Assembly: GCA_937915915.1 (NCBI GenBank)
Contig: CALGGN010000080.1
Location: 1-13,520, forward strand
Source of the DNA: an uncultured Selenomonas sp.
GTDB taxonomy: Bacteria > Bacillota > Negativicutes > Selenomonadales > Selenomonadaceae
Direction of reading: 5' to 3'
Length of the DNA stretch: 13,520 nucleotides
Part shown: one piece after another, positions 1 through 6,932 of the stretch
How positions within the stretch are numbered: position 1 is the stretch's first letter
How the letters are laid out: every line of letters begins with the position of its first letter
The notes under the pieces: model-generated
What the model was told of the DNA's origin: nothing
Database searches by the model: none
The model's input: the letters and a program-made list of their open reading frames with translations, nothing else
Made by a program: the position numbers and the translations under genes

Positions 1-1
1 G

Positions 2-229
2 GGAGCAGATATTCGCTTTGACGAGAAAGGAGATGTGGTCAATATGTGGGCAGCATGGGAGAATGGGATAAATCAAGCACGAAATGATGGCAGAAATGAA
101 GGCAGAGACGCGACGATGGTCAACAACATCCGTAATCTGATGGAAACTTCTGGATGGGATGCCCAGCAGACCATGGATGCGTTGAAAATTCCTGCCAATG
201 AACAGGAAAAATATGCGCAGCAGATATAG
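2..229 (+). CDS. C-terminal end of Rpn-family nuclease / PD-(D/E)XK putative transposase (5' end outside window)
   Basis: The frame is open from the first bases of the window to a TAG stop, giving about 75 residues. The tail has the shape I associate with the C-termini of Rpn (PDDEXK_2) recombination-promoting nucleases: a 'VVNMWAAWENGI' segment, a charged Asn/Gly/Arg-rich linker ('ARNDGRNEGRD'), then a short helical module ('IRNLMETSGWDAQQTMDALKIP'-like) seen at the end of many such proteins. The catalytic nuclease domain would lie upstream and is not visible. Family members are often present in many copies and tied to horizontal transfer and recombination. A GTG at 35 could be read as a start, but nothing resembling a ribosome-binding site decides for it, so I treat this as a partial gene. 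A strong terminator follows directly. Family assignment rests on the tail only. Confidence 0.6.
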   Translation, partial: GADIRFDEKGDVVNMWAAWENGINQARNDGRNEGRDATMVNNIRNLMETSGWDAQQTMDALKIPANEQEKYAQQI

Positions 230-258
230 CAAGTCCATAGCCGTCTAAATAACAAAGA

Positions 259-306
259 CCGCAAGCCTGTGATGCTCTCGTAGCATCTACATGCTTGCGG
301 TTTTTT
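259..306 (+). terminator. Rho-independent terminator of the Rpn-type gene
   Basis: CCGCAAGC (259-266) pairs perfectly with GCTTGCGG (293-300). An inner stem GATGCT/AGCATC (271-276/282-287) extends the structure, and six T residues follow at 301-306. It lies 30 nt after the TAG stop of the plus-strand gene and works in that direction; the minus-strand side lacks a good T run. Confidence 0.85.
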
Positions 307-351
307 ACGCTTGAAGATTGTCTGGAACCCCTGTTTTTCAGGTGTCCCCAA

Positions 352-752
352 TTATAACCATCTAAGGGTGGATTTCCTATGATGTAGGTATACTTCTCCC
401 GCGGCACCACCTCGCCCCAGTCCATCCGCAGGGCATTCCCCTCTACGATATGGGCATTGGTCTTGAGGGGCAGAAAGTCAAGATTCAGATGGATGATGTT
501 CTTCGTCTCCTGCAGGGCTTGGCTTTCGGCAATCCATAGAGCCGTCTTTGACAAAGTAACAGCGCAAGCCGTGACTTTTACCTTATCCTCGAAGGTGATG
601 AAGCCGAAAGGCTGCTCCACGCCATAGACCTCGTGCAGCAGCTCCAGCCAGAACGTCTGCGTATGCTGTTTTTCGTCCCCAACACCCTTCCATTTCGCGG
701 CGAAGGCTTTGGCCGCCGCCTTTTGCTCAGTTTCTTTCACAGAGTCAGCCAT
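352..752 (-). pseudogene. Remnant of a type II (IIG-like) N6-adenine DNA methyltransferase gene with a large internal deletion
   Basis: The start ATG (750-752) begins 'MADSVKETEQKAAAKAFAAKWKG', and about 55 residues resemble the N-terminus of large class I SAM-dependent DNA methyltransferases ('TFWLELLHEVYGVEQP', 'FITFED'). Near 570-585 the sequence jumps to a block from the middle of the same family ('KTALWIAESQ', 'LDFLPLKTNAHIVEGNALRMDW') and ends at the motif IV core 'GNPP' (about 361-370). Intact proteins of this kind are usually several hundred residues longer; the SAM-binding motif I region, the target-recognition part and everything after motif IV are missing. The frame stays open further, but the residues after NPP match nothing I know and lie opposite the terminator of the neighbouring gene. 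The start overlaps the stop of the preceding hydratase remnant by 8 nt. No methylation activity is expected. Confidence 0.75.
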
Positions 753-1024
753 TGTCGTCCTGGTCAAGCTCGGTTGCCTTGCCCGTAAATTCAGGCGGAC
801 GTTTTTCGAGGAAGGAATTAATCCCCTCCTTGTAGTCATCTCCGGCGTACACAGTATTGCGATAAGCATTGATGCGCTCAAAACTTTCTGCGCTGATGAC
901 CGTCGAGGCCCTGGAAAGAATACGGAACTGGCGCTTAATGGCACTGATGGAAAGAATGCAAATGCTTGCCGTTCTGCATCTTCACATAGGCGATACGTTC
1001 TTTGACAACTTTGTTCACCAACAT
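745..1024 (-). pseudogene. Remnant of an enoyl-CoA hydratase/isomerase-family gene (methylmalonyl-CoA decarboxylase-like), middle deleted
   Basis: A good ribosome-binding site (AGGAGAGGGG) precedes the ATG at 1024-1022. The first frame gives 'MLVNKVVKERIAYVKMQNGKH', a typical crotonase N-terminus, then hits a TAA near 935. A second frame starting around 960 gives 'LSISAIKRQFRILSRAS', 'ESFERINAYRNTVYAGDDYK' and 'EGINSFLEKRPPEFTGKA', and ends at TGA 745-747. The ending resembles the C-terminus of ScpB-type methylmalonyl-CoA decarboxylases ('DDYQEGMNAFLEKR'). About 21 N-terminal and about 70 C-terminal residues of a roughly 260-residue protein remain, joined out of frame. The catalytic crotonase core with the oxyanion hole is gone, so the product is inactive. 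It lies 70 nt downstream of the ABC transporter gene on the same strand, so the three once may have formed one transcription unit. Assignment to the decarboxylase branch is from memory of the C-terminal motif. Confidence 0.75.
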
Positions 1025-1094
1025 AATGACCCCTCTCCTCTCTACATCTCAATCCCAAGGATCGCTGCCACTCAGCCTCAACGACGATTTGCCG

Positions 1095-2627
1095 CTATGC
1101 AAACTGGCTGTTGTAAAGCGTGGCATATTTCCCGTTTTTCCCCATCAGTGTATCGTGATTTCCCACTTCCTTGATATCGCCGTTTTCCATGTAGAGAATC
1201 ACATTGGCATCCCGAATCGTGGAAAGGCGATGGGCAATGACAAAACTGGTGCGCCCTTTCATAAGCGTTGCCATCGCCTCCTGAATGATCTGCTCCGTAT
1301 GGGCATCCACATTGCTGGTGGCCTCGTCCAAAATCATGATTTCCGGATTGGCGATAATCGCCCTGGCAATGGTGAGAAGCTGTCGCTGGCCTTGGGAAAT
1401 ATTGGATGCTCCCTTCGTCAGCATCATATCATACCCTCCCGGCATGGTGCGGATAAAAGCATCTGCGCAAACGGAACTGCAAGCTGCGACCATTTCCTCG
1501 TCGCTGACTTCTCTTTCCGTGCCGTATTTCAAATTATCGCGAATCGTTCCCTCGAAAAGCCAACTGTCCTGGAGCACCATGCCAAAATGACGCCGAAGCT
1601 CGGCGCGGGAAATATCCTTGGCATTTATGCCGTCTACATGAATCTCGCCACCATTGACCTCGTAAAAGCGCATCAGCAGATTGATGAGCGTTGTCTTTCC
1701 CGCTCCCGTAGGTCCCACGATGGCGATTTTCTGCCCCGGCTCTACGCGCAGGCTGACATCCGTCATCAAGAGCCTGCCGGGCGTATAACCGAACTGAACA
1801 TGGCTGAACTCCACGCTTCCGTCGGTTTTCGGCGTTTTCCTGCTGTCTATGGGGTCGGGAATCTCCTCCTCCTCATCCAGCAGCGCAAAAATGCGCTCCG
1901 CACCGGAAATTGCCGCCGAAACTTGTCCCGCCATTTGAGCCACAGCGGAGAAAGGCTGCTGAAACAGCCGTATATACTGGAGCGCGGACTGGACATTGCC
2001 AATCACCATTTCACCCCGAAGGACAAAGGTGCAGCCAAGCAATGCGGCGATGGCGTAACCGATGTAGTTGATCCCCTGCGTGATCGGCATAACTGCGCCG
2101 GAATAGTTTTCTGCCCGATAAGCCGCCCTCTTAAGCCGCGCATTGATATCATCGAAGCGGTCGATAGCTTGCTTTTGTTGATTGAATGACGAAATCACTT
2201 CCTGCCCATTGAACGTCTCTTCCACATATCCGTTCATTTCGCCAATGGCTTCCTGCTGCTCAGCATAGCTTTTTCCCGCTATGCGCATGATTCCTCCCGA
2301 TGCCAGGAACGTTGCGGGAACCATGGCGACGGCAACAAGCGCCAGCCATGGAGAAAGCCATAGCAGCATGGCGAAAATGCCGATAAAATTAAAGACTTGC
2401 GTCACGATTTGGTAGAAATTCTTTCCCAAAAAGGTGTTGATGACCTCCACATCATTGGTAATGACAGAGAGAATCTCGCCGCTGACGTGCGTATCGTAAT
2501 AATTGAGCTTCATACGGTGCATTTTCGCATCGATGGCATTGCGGAGCTCCCAAATCACCTTGGCGGCAACGTCCGCCAATAAACGATTGGCTGCCATAGA
2601 AAAGAAATACGAGACGATATAAATATA
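1095..2627 (-). pseudogene. ABC exporter (permease-ATPase fusion), 5'-truncated at an IS630 element
   Basis: The frame encodes a half-transporter with a type IV (MsbA/LmrA-like) membrane domain followed by a nucleotide-binding domain. Seen in order: 'YIVSYFFSMAANRLL' transmembrane segment, 'HVSGEILSVITNDVE' coupling helix, further membrane helices ('FIGIFAMLLWLSPWLALVAV'), then Walker A GPTGAGKT (encoded at 1692-1715), Q-loop 'GMVLQDSW', signature 'NISQGQRQLL', Walker B 'IMILDEATS', D-loop 'SNVDAHTE' and H-loop 'IAHRLS'. About 510 residues remain of the roughly 580-620 usual for the family. The first transmembrane helix and the start are missing: the frame runs straight into the inverted repeat of the insertion element, and the sequence on its far side does not restore an ABC N-terminus. 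A product could start at the internal ATG at 2597, but it would lack membrane helices. Substrate unknown. Confidence 0.85.
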
Positions 2628-2652
2628 GTAAACGACATTAATTTTTGTACTT
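2628..2652 (+). repeat. Left terminal inverted repeat of the IS630 element
   Basis: It starts GTAAACGACA, identical for 10 positions with the reverse complement of the other end, then continues with 9 of 15 matches. It overlaps the 3' end of the transposase gene, whose stop is at 2638-2640. Confidence 0.85.
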
Positions 2653-3219
2653 AAAAGAACATAGTGATGCAAATTTTTCGTTAGGTTCCCGATATTGTTC
2701 AAAATAGCCATCAACTGCTGACTCCAATGCGAGGGCATCAGGAAAATAAGTGTTGTGAGTAACTTCTCGTCGAGTAATGCGCCAACATTGCTCGATGGGA
2801 TTCAAGTCTGGTGAGTATGGTGGCAACTTAATCAGTTTAATTTTTTCTCGAATATCTGCGTATTCTTCCAAAGCTTCTTCCTGCACCAGATGATATGCTT
2901 TTTTATGCCATGGAGCGTTGTCTATGACCATGCAAAACTTCTTGTCGTCTGCAATGGGACAACTGTTTATGAAATCACGAAACGACTGAATCACTGTTTG
3001 GTAATTGAACCATGTAGGTTTCGTCACAATGAGTTCACCTGTTTCCGGGATAACATATCCGCTATACGGTACGCTGTTTCTTAAAGGCGCAGATCCCACT
3101 TTGGGCCGTGAGCCTTTCTTGACCCACTTTCGAGTAACGGATGTTGTCACTTGAAAATGGACTTCATCTTGAAAAACGAGAATATATGACTCATCTGAGC
3201 TTATCTCTTCCGTTTTTTT
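2638..3219 (-). CDS. IS630 transposase, C-terminal (DDE catalytic) reading frame
   Basis: Open from the A8 tract to a TAA at 2638-2640. It encodes the RNase H-like DDE domain: first aspartate in 'LVFQDEVHFQV', second in 'MVIDNAPWHKKAYH', glutamate in 'LPPYSPDLNPIEQCW'. These are classic IS630/Tc1-mariner motifs. The frame is +1 relative to the N-terminal frame, so loss of one A from the A8 tract (or +1 frameshifting there) would join the two into about 358 residues, near the usual IS630 transposase length. A GTG about 60 nt downstream could start a shorter product but would omit the first catalytic aspartate. The spacing between the second Asp and the Glu is 42 residues, longer than the 34-36 commonly quoted for the family. 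Confidence 0.85.
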   Translation of the reverse strand, partial: KKTEEISSDESYILVFQDEVHFQVTTSVTRKWVKKGSRPKVGSAPLRNSVPYSGYVIPETGELIVTKPTWFNYQTVIQSFRDFINSCPIADDKKFCMVIDNAPWHKKAYHLVQEEALEEYADIREKIKLIKLPPYSPDLNPIEQCWRITRREVTHNTYFPDALALESAVDGYFEQYREPNEKFASLCSFKYKN

Positions 3220-3715
3220 TAAAGGCTTCTCGCTCTTCTTCTAATCCTTTCTTGGTTTTGGATGGGAATGTTTGCGGTCGCACAAGAGAAAATCCAAGCG
3301 AGTGAAACATGCGCTGACATTGTCGGACACAAAGAAAGACCCCATATTCTCTGGATATGTAAGCAGACAATGCAGGACCATCCCACACATTGAATCCATA
3401 TTTTTTTGGATTATCTTCTTCGAGCACACTTTTTATAGATGCGATGTTTTCCGCAGAAAGCTTCGATGGACGTCCTGTCTGCTTCTTAGTTCGAAGAGCA
3501 TCAAACCCTTTTTCATCAGCAGTTTTCACCCACAATGTAATGGTGTTTTTGCTCTCACACACGAATTCGCTGAGAGCGGATGGGGTCATTCCACTGAGTA
3601 CAAGATTGACCAGTTCAACTTTGTGCTGAAATTTTGCATCATCGGTAGAACTTACAATCAGTTTTCCTTCGGCTAATAATTGTTCCTTGTCGGTTTTGTA
3701 TACACGTGCAGGCAT
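3191..3715 (-). CDS. IS630 transposase, N-terminal (DNA-binding) reading frame
   Basis: This frame encodes the helix-turn-helix part of the transposase: 'ELVNLVLSGMTPSALSEF' with 'TITLWVKTADEKGFDALR' is the first HTH-like unit, 'TGRPSKLSAENIASIKSVL' the linker typical of IS630 proteins, and 'GPALSAYISREYGVFLCVRQCQRMFHSLGFS' the second (winged-helix-like) unit. I prefer the ATG at 3715 (MPARVYK) because AGGAG lies 9 nt upstream; the ATG at 3724 would sit directly on that site. The frame passes through an A8 tract (3213-3220) and ends 12 bases later in other residues and a TGA at 3191. The catalytic residues lie in the next frame, so a full transposase needs a frame change. Confidence 0.85.
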   Translation of the reverse strand: MPARVYKTDKEQLLAEGKLIVSSTDDAKFQHKVELVNLVLSGMTPSALSEFVCESKNTITLWVKTADEKGFDALRTKKQTGRPSKLSAENIASIKSVLEEDNPKKYGFNVWDGPALSAYISREYGVFLCVRQCQRMFHSLGFSLVRPQTFPSKTKKGLEEEREAFKKNGRDKLR

Positions 3716-3735
3716 TTTCCTCATCTCCTGCGTTG

Positions 3736-3764
3736 AGTATATAACACCGAAACGTAAAATTCAA
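3736..3764 (-). promoter_or_regulatory. Promoter of the IS630 transposase
   Basis: On the minus strand TTGAAT (3764-3759) and TATACT (3741-3736) are separated by exactly 17 nt. The start codon at 3715 lies about 20 nt downstream of the -10 box, with AGGAG between. The -35 box overlaps the terminal inverted repeat. Confidence 0.7.
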
Positions 3765-3787
3765 GCACGATTATTTTTGTCGTTTAC
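3763..3787 (-). repeat. Right terminal inverted repeat of the IS630 element
   Basis: Read on the minus strand it begins GTAAACGACA and pairs with the left repeat. It abuts the -35 box of the transposase promoter (3759-3764), so transposase binding there could shut down its own transcription; that last point is inference. Confidence 0.85.
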
Positions 3788-3841
3788 TATATGTATCGGT
3801 CGAAGTGGGAAAATAAATGTTCTTCGCATCCCCTGATGATT

Positions 3842-3921
3842 GCCGCTACGATATGCGGCTTATTGTCCTCTATTGGACGAGGGGCAGGGCCGGGCTAAAA
3901 ATTTCCAAAAGAAATTTTTAG
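3842..3921. repeat. Cluster of three small inverted repeats between the IS and the truncated hydrolase
   Basis: Three inverted repeats follow one another: GCCGC/GCGGC (3842-3846/3855-3859), GTCC/GGAC (3865-3868/3875-3878), and a perfect 11-bp AT-rich pair CTAAAAATTTC/GAAATTTTTAG (3895-3905/3911-3921) followed by TTTTT. The last could be a weak terminator or part of a dispersed intergenic repeat. A 34-codon ORF (3817-3921) overlaps it but has only a weak ribosome-binding site and no recognisable product. This stretch (3790-3928) holds no other convincing gene. Confidence 0.5.
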
Positions 3922-3928
3922 TTTTTAC

Positions 3929-4477
3929 TTGACACAAGCAGAACTGGCGTTCATATGCAACCCGAATGACGCGGCGCTTCTTCGCGATAAGCAGGACGAT
4001 TTCGCACGGGCGATTGCAAGAGGCGTGACGGACTATATTTCCGGCGGCATCATCCAGCCTCCTTCCGTGGCTCACGCCGCGCCTGAAATCAATCCTGCCA
4101 GCGGCATGCTTTCGGAGCATTTCGCACAAAATGAATTTGCTTGCCACTGCTGCGGGCAGGGCGGGGGAGATATGGACCCGCGCCTTATCGTGCTTCTGGA
4201 ACAGCTCCGCTATAACATCGGCGGTTATCCTCTGCATATCAACAGCGCGTATCGCTGCCCCTCCCATAACGCAGAGGTCGGCGGCGTTCCGAACAGCCAG
4301 CACGTTCTCCATACGGCGGCGGATGTGGCAAGGCCTGATGAACTGTCCTTCGACGAATTCGCGTGGTATGTTGGTCAGTTGCCCTTTGACGGCATCGGGC
4401 TTTATCCGGGGGCTATGGGAGATTTCATCCATGTGGATACCAGGCACGGCGGCATTGGGTCGCATATTTACTGGTAA
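3929..4477 (+). pseudogene. 3' remnant of a cell-wall hydrolase: N-acetylmuramoyl-L-alanine amidase tail plus peptidase M15 domain
   Basis: The first 35 residues ('AELAFICNPNDAALLRDKQD', 'FARAIARGVTDYI') match the end of an amidase_3 domain, which normally cuts the amide bond between MurNAc and L-Ala. After a Pro/Ala linker comes a peptidase M15_3-type domain (about residues 59-175): 'LSEHFAQNEFACHCCGQ', 'HINSAYRCPSHNAEVGG', and zinc-ligand motifs S-Q-H(125)...D(132) and 'FIHVD' (His168). Domains of this sort act as D,D- or L,D-carboxypeptidases on peptidoglycan peptides. The amidase domain lacks its first roughly 140 residues, the upstream frame closes at a TAA at 3896-3898, and no ribosome-binding site stands before the TTG at 3929. 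The M15 domain itself looks complete, so the gene is probably broken by rearrangement near the IS; use of an unrecognised start is possible. Confidence 0.75.
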
Positions 4478-4510
4478 GATGGTCAGGGAACGGATGAGCT
4501 ACATCGACCG

Positions 4511-4539
4511 GTGACAGACTGACTCTGTAATGGTATAAT
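4511..4539 (+). promoter_or_regulatory. Probable promoter upstream of the phosphatase gene
   Basis: GTGACA (4511-4516) and a perfect TATAAT (4534-4539) are 17 nt apart, with an extended -10 TGG directly before the TATAAT. Transcription would begin near 4546 and leave a leader of about 160 nt before the phosphatase start. It overlaps the stem-loop that begins at 4537. Confidence 0.55.
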
Positions 4540-4570
4540 AAGGGCAGGCTTTTTCGAGCCTGTCCTTATT
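4537..4570 (+). terminator. Hairpin after the hydrolase remnant, probable terminator
   Basis: AATAAGGGCAGGCT (4537-4550) pairs with AGCCTGTCCTTATT (4557-4570): 14 positions with one G-U pair and a 6-nt loop. No long T run follows beyond the TTATT in the stem, so termination may be weak. It may end transcripts from the M15 gene. The remainder up to 4703 shows no gene. Confidence 0.55.
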
Positions 4571-4703
4571 CATTGGACATTTACGGGAGTGTTGGGGCTT
4601 TTTGATAGGTTACTGGTAGGCTACAAAAATGGCTGAAAGGCTTGTGGTTGCTTAATGTTGATAGAGGTATTAGGTCAATGACATGGATGGTTAAGGTGAG
4701 GTT

Positions 4704-6809
4704 ATGGGCGGAATTCTGAAAAAAGCAGGGCATTTTTTTCTGGGGTATCACGGCATCAATATTCACCAGCGCTTGATGCGGCTGGTGCTTTTTGCTATTC
4801 TTTCGTTCTTTGCCGCGATAGCCCTGTTTTTCATGGTGGGCGAAAATTTTTTTCGGCAGGATATCTCCCGCATAGACAGCGAATTTGCGAGGGCAAATTC
4901 CGAATACACAAAGGAAGTCATAGAAAAAACGAGCATGGCAACGCTGGCGAAGCTGGCAGTGGCAGACGCGTGGAGCATCAACCGCGAGCTGGACTTGATG
5001 CGTCATGACGCAGATGTCCTGGCCAACGCCATGACGTTGATCATGACACATCCGGAGAACTATCACCCCCATTCGGTGCGCGATCCCCACGAGGGGAAGG
5101 TCCCCCCCGGGGAGCCGTTCATCCTGTACAGCCCGGCGCTTCGCCATCAAGGCATTGGCGCCCTCCGGGACGAGGTGGCGTTGGCTGCGAATATCAAGGG
5201 AATTCTCTTTTCCACGGAAATGTCTCAGGGGGACAGCTACGCGGCATGCTATATCGGCTCCCAAAACGGTTTTTTGATTTGCAGCAGTGTTTTCCCCAGG
5301 GATGAATACAGCCCGATTTCCAATGATGCGGATTATGAGTATGATCCTCGGACTCGCCCTTGGTACATCAACGCTGCGACGTCCGGAAAGACCGTTTTTT
5401 CCGGCCCTTATTTGACCATTTTAACGAAAGAGCATACCGACGTGGAAGTCATCAGCTGCTCCACGCCCTACTATGATGAAAACGGGATTGCGGGCGTGGC
5501 CAGCGTCGATCTTGCCACGGACGGGATCCGGCGTTTCGTTTCCGAGGCTTCCGAAAGCGACGGGGAAATCCGCTTTGTGGCGGATGCCGGCGGCAACATC
5601 ATCTTTTCTTCCGTAAAGGAAGGGACGCTTGACGGCACGCGGTATTATCTGGCATTTGCGCCGGTTCCTGCCGTGGATTGGAGCTATGGCATCATGGTCC
5701 TGGAGGAAAATATTTCGCCATCTCTTGCAGAAAGCCAGGAATTTTACCGCGCCATGGAGGAAAATTTCCGCGACAGTTTCCAGGATGCTTACAATTCGCT
5801 GCTGCAGGGCGCGATACTGGTCGCAGCGCTCCTCATTGTCCTGTTCTTCTTCCTGTCGAAAAGTCTTTCCGGCCGCTTTGTGCGCCCGATTCTTGCCCTT
5901 ACCGACGGCGTACGGGAGATCGCGAAAGGGGACTTCGACAAGAAGCTGGACATCAAGACGGGAGACGAGATCGAGGAACTGGCGGACAGCTTCAATGCCA
6001 TGACGGAGGAACTCAAGCAGTACATCCAAAACATGGCCCAAGTGGCTGCGGAAAAGGAACGCGCCCGCACGGAGCTGGAGGTGGCGGCGAGAATACAGTT
6101 GGATATGCTGCCCGACGGGCACGAGCCATTTCCGGAACGGAAAGAGTTCGATATCTATGCATCGATGGATCCGGCGCGGGACGTGGGCGGGGATTTCTAC
6201 GATTTCTACCTGCCGGACGAAGGGCACCTCGTCATCACCATTGCCGATGTGTCCGGGAAGGGCGTGCCGGCGGCGCTCTTCATGGCGAAATCCCAGTCTG
6301 TCCTCAAGAACTGCGTCATGAAGGCAAAAGACAACGACCTGGCGCTTGCCTTGGCGGAGGCCAATCGGCAGCTTTGCCGCAACAATGAGGCAGCCATGTT
6401 CGTGACGGTGTTCTTGGGCATGCTGGACCTGGCCACGGGGCGTCTGGACTATGTAAACGGAGGGCACTGCCCGCCCCTTTTGGGGACGGTCGGTGGGTAT
6501 GATTTCCTCCCCATGAAGAGGAGCATGGTGCTGGGACTGATGGACTTTTCCTACGAACAGCAGCATGTGATGCTTACCCCGGGGGACACACTCCTGCTCT
6601 ATACGGACGGGGTCTCGGAAGCCATGGACGAGGCGGGCAGCTTGTTCAAGGAATCCCGCATCAAGGAGGAACTGAACGTCTTGCCGCCGGATCAGAAGGT
6701 AGAGGATATTTTGTCGAAGCTGCTGGAAAAAGTCCGTCAGCACGCCGGAGGCGCCGAGCAGTCCGATGATATCACCATGCTGGGGCTTCGATACAACGGG
6801 ACAGAATAA
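4704..6809 (+). CDS. Membrane sensor PP2C-type serine phosphatase (dCache-HAMP-SpoIIE/RsbU-like)
   Basis: A 701-residue protein with AAGGTGAGG before its ATG. Transmembrane segment 1 lies at about 24-45. An extracytoplasmic dCache-like domain (about 50-360) carries 'YDPRTRPWY' at 213-221. Transmembrane segment 2 is at about 369-388, then a HAMP linker (about 389-441, 'RFVRPILALTDGVREIAKGDF') and a short coiled coil. The C-terminal PP2C domain (about 465-698) has metal-binding 'DVGGDFYD' at 493-500, 'ADVSGKGVPAALFMA' from 514, 'NGGH' at 585-588, 'YTDGV' at 633-637 and Asp688-Asp689 in 'SDDITML', so all expected metal ligands are present. By family analogy it dephosphorylates a serine on an anti-sigma-factor antagonist (RsbV/SpoIIAA type) in response to a small extracellular ligand. 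No antagonist or anti-sigma kinase gene is adjacent, so its partner is unknown. Confidence 0.92.
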   Translation: MGGILKKAGHFFLGYHGINIHQRLMRLVLFAILSFFAAIALFFMVGENFFRQDISRIDSEFARANSEYTKEVIEKTSMATLAKLAVADAWSINRELDLMRHDADVLANAMTLIMTHPENYHPHSVRDPHEGKVPPGEPFILYSPALRHQGIGALRDEVALAANIKGILFSTEMSQGDSYAACYIGSQNGFLICSSVFPRDEYSPISNDADYEYDPRTRPWYINAATSGKTVFSGPYLTILTKEHTDVEVISCSTPYYDENGIAGVASVDLATDGIRRFVSEASESDGEIRFVADAGGNIIFSSVKEGTLDGTRYYLAFAPVPAVDWSYGIMVLEENISPSLAESQEFYRAMEENFRDSFQDAYNSLLQGAILVAALLIVLFFFLSKSLSGRFVRPILALTDGVREIAKGDFDKKLDIKTGDEIEELADSFNAMTEELKQYIQNMAQVAAEKERARTELEVAARIQLDMLPDGHEPFPERKEFDIYASMDPARDVGGDFYDFYLPDEGHLVITIADVSGKGVPAALFMAKSQSVLKNCVMKAKDNDLALALAEANRQLCRNNEAAMFVTVFLGMLDLATGRLDYVNGGHCPPLLGTVGGYDFLPMKRSMVLGLMDFSYEQQHVMLTPGDTLLLYTDGVSEAMDEAGSLFKESRIKEELNVLPPDQKVEDILSKLLEKVRQHAGGAEQSDDITMLGLRYNGTE

Positions 6810-6870
6810 CAAGGACAGCATTTTTTGCAATATCAAAAGCATTTTTCAAGTTTTCGTATCGAATTTTGCC

Positions 6871-6879
6871 TGCTATACT
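6871..6879 (+). promoter_or_regulatory. Extended -10 promoter before the DapF-like gene
   Basis: TGC directly precedes TATACT (6874-6879), an extended -10 arrangement. The -35 region at the 17-nt spacing (TTTTCG, 6851-6856) is poor, as is common for extended -10 promoters. The gene starts about 50 nt downstream. No clear terminator for the upstream phosphatase is seen, so read-through is possible as well. Confidence 0.45.
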
Positions 6880-6932
6880 GAAACCATCAAATCGGAACAG
6901 GGTTCTGAAAATGGAAATGGAGGCGCTGCGGC

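Larger units (their letters stand above)
2628..3787 (-). mobile_element. Complete IS630-family insertion sequence, 1160 bp, TA-flanked
   Basis: The element is bounded by inverted repeats starting GTAAACGACA at both ends (2628-2637 and, inverted, 3778-3787), with 19 of the first 25 positions matching. TA dinucleotides flank both ends (2626-2627 and 3788-3789), as expected for IS630/Tc1-mariner elements, which target and duplicate TA. It carries one transposase on the minus strand, split into two frames around an A8 tract, and its own promoter. Base composition is clearly more AT-rich than the flanking genes, consistent with recent arrival. Its insertion has cut off the ABC exporter gene, whose frame runs 37 codons into the element. 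Confidence 0.9.

Noticed and set aside
120..1058. A single 312-codon minus-strand frame across the left region
   Set aside because: Its ends are antisense to the Rpn-type gene or out of frame with the hydratase remnant; only 352-752 resembles a protein family.
1002..2189. A 395-codon plus-strand frame
   Set aside because: It lies fully opposite the ABC exporter, whose minus-strand frame has all ATPase motifs; the plus-strand product has no recognisable pattern.
3817..3921. A 34-codon ORF between the IS and the hydrolase remnant
   Set aside because: Weak ribosome-binding site, no recognisable product, and its end coincides with an inverted repeat; kept only as a note.
5421..6842. A 473-codon minus-strand frame opposite the phosphatase gene
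   Set aside because: High-GC shadow frame rich in His, Arg and Gln with no motif; the opposite strand encodes a full PP2C domain.
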